Source: Hyaloraphidium curvatum
Lineage: Eukaryota > Monoblepharomycota > Hyaloraphidiomycetes > Hyaloraphidiales > Hyaloraphidiaceae
DNA length: 64,000 nucleotides
NCBI GenBank assembly: GCA_025558095.1
Contig: JAIVFI010000003.1
Coordinates: forward strand, 310,001 to 374,000
Direction: 5' to 3'
A program made the position numbers and the translations under genes. Below the pieces are notes generated by a model. That model made no database searches and was not told where the DNA came from. It was given only the letters and a program-made list of their open reading frames with translations. How positions within the stretch are numbered: position 1 is the first letter of the stretch; each line of letters starts with the position of its first letter. This document shows positions 9,571 through 22,431 of this stretch, in pieces.

Positions 9571-11362
9571 AGAATCCATGCAACACAATGTGAGGCTGCC
9601 GTGCTGCAACTATTGGCGTTCCCAACTAGCCTAATGATTCTTGTAACCGCCTCCACTTCTGCGTCATGATGGCCTCTGCGGGCACATGTTGCAATCGTAA
9701 TGAACACGCCCACACCCCTGAGCAGCGTCCAGAACCCCAAAACAAGCGTGAACACGGTGACCAGCATCGTCCGCACGAACCCAAGCGTCACGGTGTAGCC
9801 AAAGAACCTTCCGCGGTACGGCTCAGTGTCTGCGTAGCAATCCAGCAGCTCCGCGAGCCGCTGGAGTCTCGCCACCGCGCTCGTGCTGGCCAATGATGCC
9901 GCACTGGGTGCCATCCGCATCTCGACTAGCGCCAGCGCCTCCCTGATCCGCGACTTGGCAGCCCTGTACGACTCTCCACTCTGCTCGACCTGAGCGTTGG
10001 CAGCGGCAATGTTGGCCAAATCAAGGGCAAGCGTGACAACAAGGCTGAAGAGATATGGCAAGGGGTACCCGATGATGCAGCCTGCTCCAATGAGGTTGAT
10101 GGCGAAGCCGACAAGGCCAACCACGAAGCCAACGGCGTGCTCTAACCGCCCAGCGGAGAGAATGGTGAGCCGCATGGCCCAAAAAGGACGGGCACGCGCA
10201 TTGAGGTTCACAAAGAAACCTAGGAGCTCGAAAGGGTCGGCCCTGTCAACGCTTGTGATGCTTGTGATGCTTGTGATGGATAGACCCCGGTCAAGAGTGA
10301 AGGATGCTAGTGAGGAACCCCGGTCCAGGGTGAAAGCTTTGGTTACATCTTTGCCGAGCTCAAGCTCGAGGACCTGACTGCGGATAGTCACGTCCAGAAC
10401 AACGTTCAGAGCACGGGCCTGCAGCCGGTGTGTGATTTCGAGGATACTGGTGCTGGTGATTGGCAGGGCAATGGCGTGGCCAAATGCACAAGGGATGACG
10501 GTGATGCAGAAGACGGCGCCGACAAAGATTCCCCAAGGTGCGGTCCAGAACAAGCTGCCAAACGTGACCATTGCCGTCCAGCACATCGAAAACTGGCAGA
10601 AGACCAACATGACGGCCATGAAAGCCTTGCGCGCCAGGAGAGCGGTCCCTCCGCGCATAAGGAGGCCGCCAGCGCACGTCGCAGCGGGGCAGGGGCACAG
10701 GTGGTCCCCATGCACGTGCGTTAGCAGCGCCTTTGCAACAGGCCGCCAAGACTCCGGGTCACGCTCGTGGTAGCGGCCCATCTCGATGTAGAGGTCAGAC
10801 TCTTGGACAGCTTGCAGTACCTGCGATCCCGGCGGTACATGCGATTCCGATGCTTTGGCCGCAGCGACGGCCTCGTTGTAGCGCACGGCACCGGACCAGG
10901 CTGTGCGCGAGGCGTTCTCGCGCGGGTGGATTGTTGCCTGGAACGCGAAGCCGAGCCCAACGATGCTGGGAATCGCGCACCAGCACAGCGCAACGGTGCC
11001 GACGATGAGCGCAGTGCGAGTGAATAGCCCGTTATTGAAAATCCAGTTCGCGGGAATGCAGCCGAGCGCCGCGCAAAGCGAGAGGATGAGCGAGGCGGTC
11101 GCTACGTTGGACCACTTTGGCTGCGCGTTCCACATTTCCACGTCCGCGATGGCGCGCAGCAACGGCTCCTTTGCGAGCCCGCGGGAGATTGAAGCGGCCG
11201 TCAGCGGCTCCTTGCGCCGCACGTCGCCGCGGGGTCCCTCGTTTCGTCGTCCTCCTCGGGCGGGTCGACGGGGAACAGCGCCAGCCACGCGCGCTGCGGC
11301 AACCGGAGCGAGTCGGAGTCGATGCCGCCATTCAGCGTCGATTCCGGCGGCGGGACGTCCAT
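9486..11362 (-). CDS. Unrecognised multi-pass membrane protein, probably frameshifted
   Basis: I do not recognise the family. The natural start is probably the ATG at 11362 (MDVPPPESTLNGG), followed by an acidic segment ending DPPEEDDET. Near 11220 the reading must move one frame to continue as EPLTAASISRGLAKEPLLRA. No intron of normal size fits there, so this is a frameshift or sequencing error. The rest reads without stops to 9486. There are five or six hydrophobic blocks, including a long paired one (AFMAVMLVFCQFSMCWTAMV onward) and GFVVGLVGFAINLIGAG. A short internal repeat (FTLDRG twice, then SITSITSITS) lies near 10250-10330. The last 30 or so codons overlap LINE-like sequence, so the 3' end may be insertion-altered. 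Confidence 0.55.
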
Positions 11363-11838
11363 TTCGTGTGTCTCCCGAATGGCCGATTTGGAAGGCTCTC
11401 CGGCTGCAGTTGGCGCGCACGGGCCTTTCGGAAACGCCCGATAAACGGCGCGGGACAATGGGAGAGAATGAAAGGAAGCGCCGGTGGGCGTATGCGCGGG
11501 TGGCCGACAGGGGATTTGGAACGCCCGATCGAACGTTCAGGGACGCCCGATCGACTCAGCCACCCATCCTCGCCTCCCCCAGCCTTGGCGGTACGGTGCT
11601 ATATTGTTGAGTCGGCTTAACAGATGACCCATTCGTGTGCCATAAACATCAAAGTAGTTGGGTGCGTACCGCCTGCCCGACCACTGATGTTGTACGTCTG
11701 AACGATTTGAGGAAAAGCAGACAGGCGACACGAAGGTGATCTATCCGAGGATTGCGACAACCGATCAATCATTCCATGTAAAGCCATCTGCGGGGTAATG
11801 CTCATCAGGGATGCAAGGTATTCCGTGATGTTGCATCA
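11363..11838. other. Gene-free spacer
   Basis: Between the membrane-protein start and the helicase stop codon I see only short unsupported frames. Part of it must serve as promoter for the membrane-protein gene and as 3' flank of the helicase gene. Confidence 0.5.
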
Positions 11839-14701
11839 TCAACTCCTCCGTGCCCTTTTCCGCGACTCATCTTCTACCACTTCTTCAACCGGCTCATCTG
11901 TCTCTGACAGGCCAGCACTTTCTGAGTCTTCCGGTGGTGCCAATGTGACACCCCCATGATCCGTCTGACAGGGACAATCAACACCGGCGCGGGAATGATG
12001 CCACTGCGCTACAGACAGCTTCACTTAGCTTCCGTTTCATCTTGAGCTTTGCCTGCTTCTCTCGCTTTTTTGCCTTTTGAAGCTGCTTGTCTTCGGCGTC
12101 TTGCTCATTCATGATGGATTGCAATCCAGTAAGATGGTTGGAGATCTCCTGCTGGACCCTGTCACCAATCGAAGCTCTGAAAGCGTCCTCTGATTCGAAA
12201 TGCTGCACTGGGATGGCCTGGCACCAGCGAAACCACTTCAGGGCACGGCAGCATTGACACGGCCACATGAAAAGCACCTCCCCATCTTCAGAGAAGACGA
12301 ACTTGGCTGCCGAGCCTCTTGCGGCGATTGCTTTCTGCTTGAGCTTCTGCATACGCCGCTTTGAGGTAGGGGCTGGGCCGCCATTCTGTCCTGTGGAACC
12401 CTTTGACGGTGGGGACGTCAGATTAATGGGCTGCATGACAAGCATATGGACTCACGTCCAGTGCATCGGTCAAATCGTGATCTCGGCGAGCCACCACGAG
12501 GATGTCATCCGTTTCGTCATCTTCGTCCTGTCGCTCGGTGAGCTTCCCAAAATGATCCGACAGCACCGTCTTGTTCTTCTGCCGGAACATCTTGTCCACT
12601 TTGGTGAGGGCTTGCTGTTGCTGAAGCCGGAACAGGCTGTCAGATACAATGCATACGACCTTCATGGGGCAATACCTTGGGCAGAGGAGGCTCCTCATCT
12701 GAGTCGGGTTCAGACTCGGCGAGCATTGGCTTGGACCCTGGCGTTGCCTCATCATCTCGCCGCAAGGCGTGTGGCGTGTTCTTGTCCGCTTTGGCAGATT
12801 TCTGATCCCTGCGTTAGTAATGCTACAGATGCGCCGTGCCGAGCATACCTTGGCAAACTTGATCTTTGGTGTACCCAGAAGCCCAAGCGAAGCGGCGAAC
12901 CGATCTGCGGGTAAGCTGTGCACGTTGAAGACGGCCTTGTTCCGCTGCAGGTAGACGGACCGCATGTAGGAAACGAAGGCCTTTGCCGCCCGATCAGACA
13001 CTGGCCGCCGCCTGACGAGGGATAAAGCTACCTTCTGCGCGAGGTATTTCAAGGCCGGATCTTGAGCACAGAACCCCGCAAGATTGCTCTTGATCGACTG
13101 CGTCTTGCTGAGGTTGGCCTTTATCCGGCTGATTGGCACCTTCTTCTCGTCCAGGAGAGACACCATGGCCTCCGTTTCCGATGGCAAGAGGAACAAGAGT
13201 GCGTTGCCCGTGCGTTCGTTCCTCGCGGTCCTCCCCACGCGATGAATGTACGTGTCAGTGTCGTCCGGGCAGTCGACCTGCAGGACCCAGTCGACCGCGG
13301 GGAAATCCAGACCCCTGGTGACAGATGTCAAGCGCCTCAGCAGACTGCGACGCTTCGCGACAAGAAGCCAACCTGGCGGCGATGTCCGTGGCGAATAGAA
13401 CGGCCACCTTCTTCCTGCAGAACTGATCGAAGATGGCCATTCGTTTCGGCTGCTTCTGCTTCCCGTGCAGGCACATGAGCTGGATCCCCGGCTGCAGCTT
13501 GCAGAAGACCTCGTGCACGTATCGGACCTTGGCCGCAAACAGATCAGGCCCTGGACACAATCCCGCTCCGGCGGACCAACCTGTTTGCAGCTCGACAGAA
13601 AGACGAGTATCTTGGACTTCAGATGCGTCCGAATGAACGAATACAGAAGGTCAAGCTTCTGATCCAACTCGCACGTCATGTACCGCTGAATGAGCGTGCT
13701 CGGCGTGCTGGTGTCCTCCTTTTCGTGCACCGCCACGTACTCCGGATTCTGGTGCGGAGGCTCGTTGGAGGGTCCAACGCCGTCACACGTGCCCGTGCTC
13801 ACCGCAAGGGAAAGCCGCGCGAGGTCCCGCACGCTCTTCGTCTGCGTTGCGGAAAAAAGAAGAGTCTGCCTCGTCCTCGGAAGGTTGTCGACGATGGCAT
13901 TGACGGTCTTCTCGAACCCCAAGTCCAAGATCCGATCCGCCTCGTCCAAAACCAGCACCCGAAGGTTGTCGCAGTTGAAATCAGGGGTCTGATCCATGTG
14001 CTGGAGGAGCCGGCCAGGAGTGCACACAAGGATATTCATGCGGTTGACCCGTTCCTGCTCGGCCTGCAGGTTCTTCCCTCCGATCAGCAACCCCGCGGAG
14101 AAGGTGTGATGCCGCCCGACGGCCCTGAGAACCTCAAAGATTTGGAGCGCCTGGCAACAAAACGGCCAGCGTCAACTTCTTGCCAGGGAAAAAATCGCCC
14201 GACCTCATCTCACCAGCTCTCGCGTGGGGGAAATGACGAGCGCTCCCACTCCATCCAAAGACGTCCACTTCGCCCTATAGAGGGCTTCCAAGACGGGAAC
14301 AAGGAAAGCAAGAGTCTTTCCGGATCCTGTTTTTGCCGCTCCGAGTACGTCTCTGCCCCTTAAGGCGAGAGGGAGCGACTCGCGCTGAATGTCCGTCATC
14401 TCCACGAAGTGGGCATCGGCAAGACCTGGGCCGTCGTGCAGGGCGACCAACCCCCGCGCAGTAAGAACAAGCTCTCCTAATGACCAGATAATCAACGCCC
14501 ACCCCTCTGAGTCGGTGTCGTCAGTGGGAGATCCTCGAACATCGTGGTCGACGATGGATCCAGCGATTCTAGCCGCTCCTCGATCTGTGCCAGCTCCTTG
14601 GACTCATCGAGCCTCCTCCTCTGTCTTCCATTGACAGTCTTATGCCGCGGACCCTCCTTTGGTCGCTGACGCGGCCGCTTCGGGCCCTCTGGAGCGTCCA
14701 T
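11839..14701 (-). CDS. DBP4: DEAD-box ATP-dependent RNA helicase, DBP4/DDX10 family
   Basis: Nucleolar helicase of the family needed for early 18S rRNA processing and U14 snoRNA release. From the ATG at 14701 the spliced product has a basic N-terminus, then [10 protein letters not shown] (Q motif), AAKTGSGKT (Walker A), [43 protein letters not shown] (split by an intron near 13320-13375) and HRVGRTAR. The C-terminal extension is diagnostic of Dbp4: a basic [12 protein letters not shown] stretch, KFVFSEDGE, then after an intron a helical [14 protein letters not shown] segment and an acidic tail. At least seven short introns are inferred from frame changes with GT-AG ends. The last is about 52 nt and joins KRKLSEA to TDHGGVT. 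It diverges from PHB2 across 210 bp. Confidence 0.9.
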
Positions 14702-14911
14702 CGCTGGAAGTGTTATTGTCTTGATTGGACGCGCGCGCCCCTCTGTTTACCGCCCGCGCTCGCCTCCGGTTCCACGCAAGGCCGGACCGCCAACGATGTC
14801 TTTCCGGCCGCCCAATGTGTCGCAGGTGGATTTCGAGACCTCTGCTTTGGCTTCCGGCACATGATGGTGGCTAATCGCCCCGTGCCCGCCCGCCACCCTT
14901 CGCGATAGATC
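14702..14911. promoter_or_regulatory. Divergent DBP4/PHB2 promoter region
   Basis: Only 210 bp separate the two divergent start codons. ATTGG at about 14723 and CCAAT at about 14813 give one CCAAT box in each orientation. No TATA element is evident. The boxes are read by eye and their use is an inference. Confidence 0.45.
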
Positions 14912-16082
14912 ATGCGGAACAACCCACTGAAGGGCCCGCAGGGTCGGGCCGCGCTCACCAGCGGGGGTGTTTTGTTGGGTCTCGGAGCCCTGGCTTTCGG
15001 GATCAACGCGTCCCTCTTCAACGGTACGCGCCTCGGGGTCGCCCGATGGTCGCGCTAACGGATCGGCGGGGCAGTCGAGGGAGGGCAGAGGGCCGTCAAG
15101 TTCTCCCGGGTCTTTGGTGTTCGGCAGGAGGTCTACGGAGAAGGGACGCATATCTTCATCCCGTGGTTCGAGACGCCGGTCATCTACGACGTCAGGGCCA
15201 AGCCGCGGAACGTGTCGTCGCTGACGGGGACCAAGGGTGGGATCCCACGCAGGATTGGGACGCTGCGGCTTGGGCTCAACGTTTTGGATTGGACACGCAG
15301 ATCTGCAGATGGTCAACATCACGCTCCGTGTCCTCTCCCGGCCGCGCGTGGAGCAGCTGCCGAGGATCTACCAGACGCTGGGCCTGGATTACGACGAGCG
15401 AGTTCTCCCCTCGATCGTGAACGAGGTCCTCAAGAGCGTGGTCGCGCAGTTCAACGCGTCGCAGCTCATCACGCAGCGTGAGCGGGTTCGTTCGATCCAC
15501 GGCTCTCGCCGTCCCTGCGCTGATCGACGGCCCACGTAGGTGTCGCGGCTCGTTCGCGAACAGGTGGTGCGGAGAGCGTCGCACTTCGACATTGTCCTCG
15601 ACGATGTCTCCATTACCCACGTGGCCTTCAGCCCCGAGTTCACGCACGCTGTGGAGGCGAAGCAGATCGGTGGGCGAGCGACCGATCGCGCAGGTCGAAT
15701 CCGGAGCGCTGAATCCTGTTGCAAACAGCCCAACAGGAGGCACAGAGGGCATCTTACATCGTTGATAGGGCGCGCCAGGAGAAGCAGTCGATCATCGTTC
15801 GCGCCGAAGGCGAGGCCCAATCTGCGACGCTGATCGGCGAAGCGGTCAAGAGCAATCCCGGTTTCCTCCAACTCCGCCGCATTGAAACCGCACGGGAGAT
15901 TGCCCAGACGATCGCAGGTTCCACCAACAGGGTCTTCCTGGATAGCGACGCGCTCCTGCTCAACACCCAGTCGGACGGTGGGCGATCTTCGTTCCGTCGC
16001 GCTCCGGTGTAGATTCGCTCACGTGTCTGCTGTCATTCTTCGTGATCCAGACCCAGCACTGGCAGCGTTGAGGAAGAAGTAG
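14912..16082 (+). CDS. PHB2: Prohibitin-2
   Basis: Inner-mitochondrial-membrane scaffold that forms ring complexes with prohibitin-1. The start [14 protein letters not shown] is followed by a signal anchor ([18 protein letters not shown]), the SPFH/band-7 domain and a coiled coil rich in Ala-Gln-Glu ([19 protein letters not shown]). Introns: 15024-15074 (51 nt, CTAAC branch site), then three internal ones near 15233-15305, 15483-15540 and 15672-15720. The last (15978-16050) leads to a terminal exon for [10 protein letters not shown]. Length and the basic C-terminus fit PHB2 rather than PHB1. The stop lies 51 bp before the next gene's ATG on the same strand. Confidence 0.93.
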
Positions 16083-16133
16083 CGCAGTTGTTGTCTGTCT
16101 CATCAACAAACTTTCGCAGCTGAATGCATCCCG

Positions 16134-18042
16134 ATGATCACGCGATGTGCTCGGGTGCTGCTGTCGCGGCGCCATCGGAGCGTAGCGGCTGTTGCTTCCA
16201 ACAGTGCGTCCACGCACCCGGGGGATGGACGGCTGGATTCGGTCCGGCGCGCGCTCGAGGAGTGCGGGAAGCGCGAGGACTGGGTGACCGCGAGGGACAT
16301 CTGGACGACCTTCATTTTGGGGCGCCACGGTCCGGCGTCCATCGATTCCGAGACGCTGGATCGATTTTGCACCTTGGCTTTGAAGGCCAAGGACGTGCGC
16401 GGGGCCTACGCCGTCTTCGCGGCGGGAAGGAGACGGTCGTCCGACGCGCCGCGGCATTCCACTTACCACGGCCTCATCGAGGCCTTGCTGGACAATTCTG
16501 GGGATCCTGAGAGAGCCATTGCCGCGATTGTCTTGCTCGAAGACCTCAAAGGCGCCGGAAACGTCTCTGTTCGTACCCTCGCCTCGATGCTGAAGGTTGG
16601 TGTCCCGCGGCCCCGGTTCGAAGCAGCGGCTCACGCGACTGTCCAACAAGGCTTACGGCTCGGCTGGCAACGTCAAAGCGTTGGACGCCCTCGCGACTTT
16701 CATCCAGGAAACCTGGCCCAAGGTTCCGCTCGTCCTCCAGGGAAAGATCGTCGAGTCGTACTGGGCTGCCGCCGCCGGGCAGCCGGCATCCATTCAGGAG
16801 AGGATGGAAGGCGCATTTGGTGCCATCGTCCGCCTCGTCTCGGCGTCCAACTTGGAGGAACTGGCCAGCGATGACCTACATATCGTGCGGAGCGCCGCCG
16901 TGTCATACCTCGACTACCTGGCCTCGCAGCCGTCGCATCGGGCATCCCTTGTTCTCTGGCGTCTCCGGGATCTGCGCGATGTCCTGCAAATACCGGTCGT
17001 TGCCGTTTTCGAGCGCGCATCCAAGTTCACGGCTCGCAGCGCCGAGTTGTTGGAGTTCCTGCGGTCATTGGACATTGGCATTTTGCGAGCTCTCGTCGGT
17101 GCTTTGCGCTCGGCGGACGAAGCAGCAAAGGCAGCGGGATTGGAGGCGGAGTCAGGGGTGGTCGGGACGCTGCGGAACGAATGGATGCCGTTCCTGGATT
17201 CTGCCATCTACCGACACGGGGTCACTGGTTTGGGGTTCGATGGCGTCCGGAGCATCATGCACATTCTTCTCGGGCCCGGTGGCGGACACGATCGACGGGA
17301 AGCCTTGGACCGGGCACAAGCCATCTTTTTCCGGTTGCGGGACGAAGGCCTGGACGCTCCGGCAGAGGGATACAGGATTCTCATGGAGGCATGGGCTTCT
17401 CGCGACGTGCCGGACGGCATCGAAGCGGGGGAGAAGCTTGACAGGGTCGCATCCCTTGTCGGCTCCATGAAGGCGGCGGGACATCCGATCACCGAAATTG
17501 ACTATGCCTACATGTTCCGCGCTTGCGTTCCGCTGGGCAAAGTGGCGCCGCTGTCGGATGAGTTGCTCCACTTCCTCGCGCAAACCAATCTCTATCTCGA
17601 GGAAACGAAAGGGTCGCCACCGGCGGGCCCAATCAGGACTTTTCGTCGGGCCTTTTCGGCCGCACGGGACATGGACCCCAGAATCTCCTTTGTCGAGGCA
17701 CATCTGTCGCAGAGCGGGCTGCGATACGACGAAAATCTGCTGTGCGAGCTGGTCCGTGCTCTTTGCGCCGGGTCTGGCTACGGCTCGGCGTTCGTACTCC
17801 TGAAGCTCCTCCGCACCGCGGGTCTGCCTCTCGGGATCAAGGTTTACAATGCCCTGCTGGAGCTTTGCTCGAACAGCAAGTCGGCGTCGCAGGCGGCACT
17901 GGGGTCGCTCCGTTTTGACATCACCCGCCACGGCCTGAGGCTTGACGCGGACAGCTATGGAGCGCTCCTAAAGTGCTGCGCTACCTTGGACGACGAAATC
18001 ACAGCTGCGGAGATCGCGGAAGAGATGGCAGCGGGAATCTAG
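16134..18042 (+). CDS. Mitochondrion-targeted pentatricopeptide-repeat-like protein
   Basis: The start MITRCARVLLSRRHRSVAAV is a basic, serine-rich presequence of mitochondrial type. The rest is all-helical with degenerate 35-residue-like units. An example is the C-terminal region VYNALLELCSNSKSASQAAL followed by DADSYGALLKCCATLDDEI. Such proteins bind organellar RNA in processing or translation; the RNA target cannot be read from sequence. One 55-nt intron (16596-16650) joins TLASMLK to AYGSAGN, and apart from it the frame is open. The gene sits 51 bp after PHB2, and its stop codon is 14 bp from the convergent DLD stop. It could be another helical-repeat protein, since canonical PPR consensus residues are sparse. 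Confidence 0.7.
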
Positions 18043-18056
18043 AGCACGGTGCGAGG

Positions 18057-20358
<2,302 letters not shown>

Positions 20359-20511
20359 CGTGTGTGCGGAGGATTCCGGGTGGCGTCGCGTGGTCGTCAG
20401 GGGCAAGTGCCCTGAAGCCCTTTCGCACCTTCAAGGTTATCTCTGGGTTAAACGACTTCGGCGTCCGCACCGCTCCCCGTCGATTGCCCAGTCTCACGCA
20501 GCGGACCGACC
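20359..20511. promoter_or_regulatory. Divergent LPD1/RPL18 promoter region
   Basis: 153 bp separate the two start codons. It must drive a ribosomal-protein gene and a mitochondrial enzyme in opposite directions. I see no TATA box. Confidence 0.4.
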
Positions 20512-21442
20512 ATGGTTGGTATCAGGGCATTGCGGAGCGAGGCGCGGGCCGTTGCTTCGGGCTGCGCTGCCCGGGATCGGGCGGGAACGGAGGCTGCGGG
20601 GGACGACGCCGCGGGAGCTGCCGCCCGGGACTCTGGAGTGGGCACCGTGGACATCCCGGCCTGCTGGGCAGCTGTGGGACGGCCGGCAGCGTGGAGATGA
20701 CCGCGACACAGCTGGACACACCCCGTCGGTCTTCCGGTGGCGATGGGCGGGTTCTCATGCTGCCGCGGCGCGCAGGGTATCGACATCAAGTACAAGCACG
20801 CCAAGAAGGGCAACCGGACGGCGCCGCAGTCCAAAAATGTCTACCTCCTTATGCTCGTGAAGGTGAGCCCCGCCGTCGGGCGCCCTCCTGGCGCCGCTGA
20901 GCCCCCCGGCCAGCTGTACCGCTTCCTCGCCCGGAGAACCGATGCCCCCTTCAACAAGGTCATCCTGAAGCGGCTCTTCATGTCGCGCGTCAACCGGCCG
21001 CCGCTGTCGCTGTCGCGCCTGGCGTACCTCATGAAGGGCAAGGAGGAGAAGATCGCCGTGCTCGTCGGCACCGTGACCGACGACGTGCGGCTGGTGGAGG
21101 TGCCCAAGCTGTCGGTCTGCGCGCTGCGCTTCACGAGGACGGCGCGGGCCCGCATCACCGCCGCCGGCGGCGAGTGCCTGACGTTCGACCAGCTGGCACT
21201 GCGGGCGCCCAAGGGCTCCAACACCGTCCTCATCCGCGGGAAGAAGAACGCGCGCGAGGCGGTCAGGCACTTTGGCAGGGCCCCCGGTGTTCCCCACTCG
21301 ACGACCAAGTGGGCATCAGCCGGTTGTCGTTGCCGTGGATCGGTTGCTGACGCCTCGTCCCTCCAGGCCGTACGTCAGGAGCAAGGGCCGCAAGTTCGAG
21401 CGGGCTCGTGGTCGCCGCGCCAGCCGCGGTTTCAAGGTGTAG
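20512..21442 (+). CDS. RPL18: 60S ribosomal protein L18 (eL18)
   Basis: Structural protein of the large cytosolic subunit. The spliced start reads [20 protein letters not shown], as in other eL18 proteins. This requires exon 1 to be only the ATG at 20512-20514, followed by a 261-nt intron (20515-20775). The ATG has a good context (GACCGACCATGG). Two more introns, 20863-20913 (51 nt) and 21309-21366 (58 nt, CTGAC branch site), restore [17 protein letters not shown] and [20 protein letters not shown]. The product ends SRGFKV. The first intron is about five times longer than others in the window, as is common for regulated ribosomal-protein genes. Confidence 0.94.
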
Positions 21443-21498
21443 AGCCGCTGTATTGCACGGGCAATTGTACATTCGAGGAGAGCTCGGCTTCGCGTCCG

Positions 21499-22371
21499 TC
21501 AGTCGTCGCAGTATCCGGTGTTGCACAACCGCAGGATCCGTTCGAAGAACAGCGAGCAATCGTGGCTTTGGTAGTCCCCGCCCCGCACCATGATGTTGCG
21601 GCCGAGCATGGCGTCCGGCTCGAAGCCACACGTGGAGGCGGCGTCGACGGCGTGGTCGGGCGAGGCCATGTTCCCCGAATGCCTCCGCGACGGGCCGCGC
21701 GAGGGATCGCGCGAGGGGTCGGTCCCGCTCTCCGCGTCGTCCATGCCGTGGCCCGACTGCGGGTCTTCGCTGGTCTGCGCCGCCGACGACTCCTCGTCCA
21801 GGTGGTAGTGGTTCTCTGCCTTGACGTCCCACTTCATGTGGAAGCGGCCCCCGCCGTACTGCCCGGCCCGCGTGGTGAACTTTGATTGGATCGGCTGCCT
21901 GCGCGAGGCGAAGTTGGCGGGCACCTGGCTCAGCATCGAGACCAGGTACGGGTCCACGTCCGAGCTCGAGCCGCCCGAGCCCTCCTCCGAGTCCGGCGCG
22001 CTGCTGCGGTACAGCTGCGAGTCGTTGCAGTCGTCCGACACCACGAAGCCCGGCAGGTCGGCGTCCAGGTCCTCCTCCCCGCCCTCTTCGGAATCGTCCG
22101 CGCCGGACGTCGAGCCGTCCTCCTCATCCGACTGCGAGGGCTCCGCGGCCCCCCGCTTCCGGCCCGTGCGCGCCTCGACGTCGAAAATCCTGCTGCCGAA
22201 GCCCTTTATCCTGCCGCGGGCGGCGGGGCGCTTCGGGCGCGGCGGCGACAACGGCTCGCTGGGCTGCGCGGCCCGCTGGCTCTCGTCGGGCGTCGAGTCG
22301 AGCGCGTTGCGCCGCCGCTTCAGCCGCCGGTTGGGGATCGGCGACGGCGACTCGCCGCTGTCCGACGCCAT
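21499..22371 (-). CDS. Acidic, disordered nuclear-type protein, unrecognised
   Basis: Single-exon frame of 290 aa. The N-terminus is basic with a likely nuclear localisation signal ([10 protein letters not shown] near residue 15, later RTGRKRGA). The centre is acidic and Ser/Glu-rich, with a GFVVSDD motif. It is followed by a conserved-looking patch ([18 protein letters not shown], then [12 protein letters not shown]). A dipeptide-like run [12 protein letters not shown] occurs downstream. The C-terminus has several Cys but no clear zinc pattern. I cannot assign a family. It diverges from MLH1 across only 60 bp, which might mean shared regulation. It converges with RPL18. Confidence 0.65.
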   Translation of the reverse strand: MASDSGESPSPIPNRRLKRRRNALDSTPDESQRAAQPSEPLSPPRPKRPAARGRIKGFGSRIFDVEARTGRKRGAAEPSQSDEEDGSTSGADDSEEGGEEDLDADLPGFVVSDDCNDSQLYRSSAPDSEEGSGGSSSDVDPYLVSMLSQVPANFASRRQPIQSKFTTRAGQYGGGRFHMKWDVKAENHYHLDEESSAAQTSEDPQSGHGMDDAESGTDPSRDPSRGPSRRHSGNMASPDHAVDAASTCGFEPDAMLGRNIMVRGGDYQSHDCSLFFERILRLCNTGYCDD

Positions 22372-22431
22372 TTCACTTCAAGGTGCTGATGTTGATGGGA
22401 CCTGAATCCCATATTTTGACGTTCCCGGAGA
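22372..22431. promoter_or_regulatory. 60-bp divergent MLH1 promoter
   Basis: The two divergent start codons are only 60 bp apart. The centre has an interrupted palindrome, ATGGGACCTGAATCCCAT (22395-22412), whose 6-bp arms match perfectly. Confidence 0.5.
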
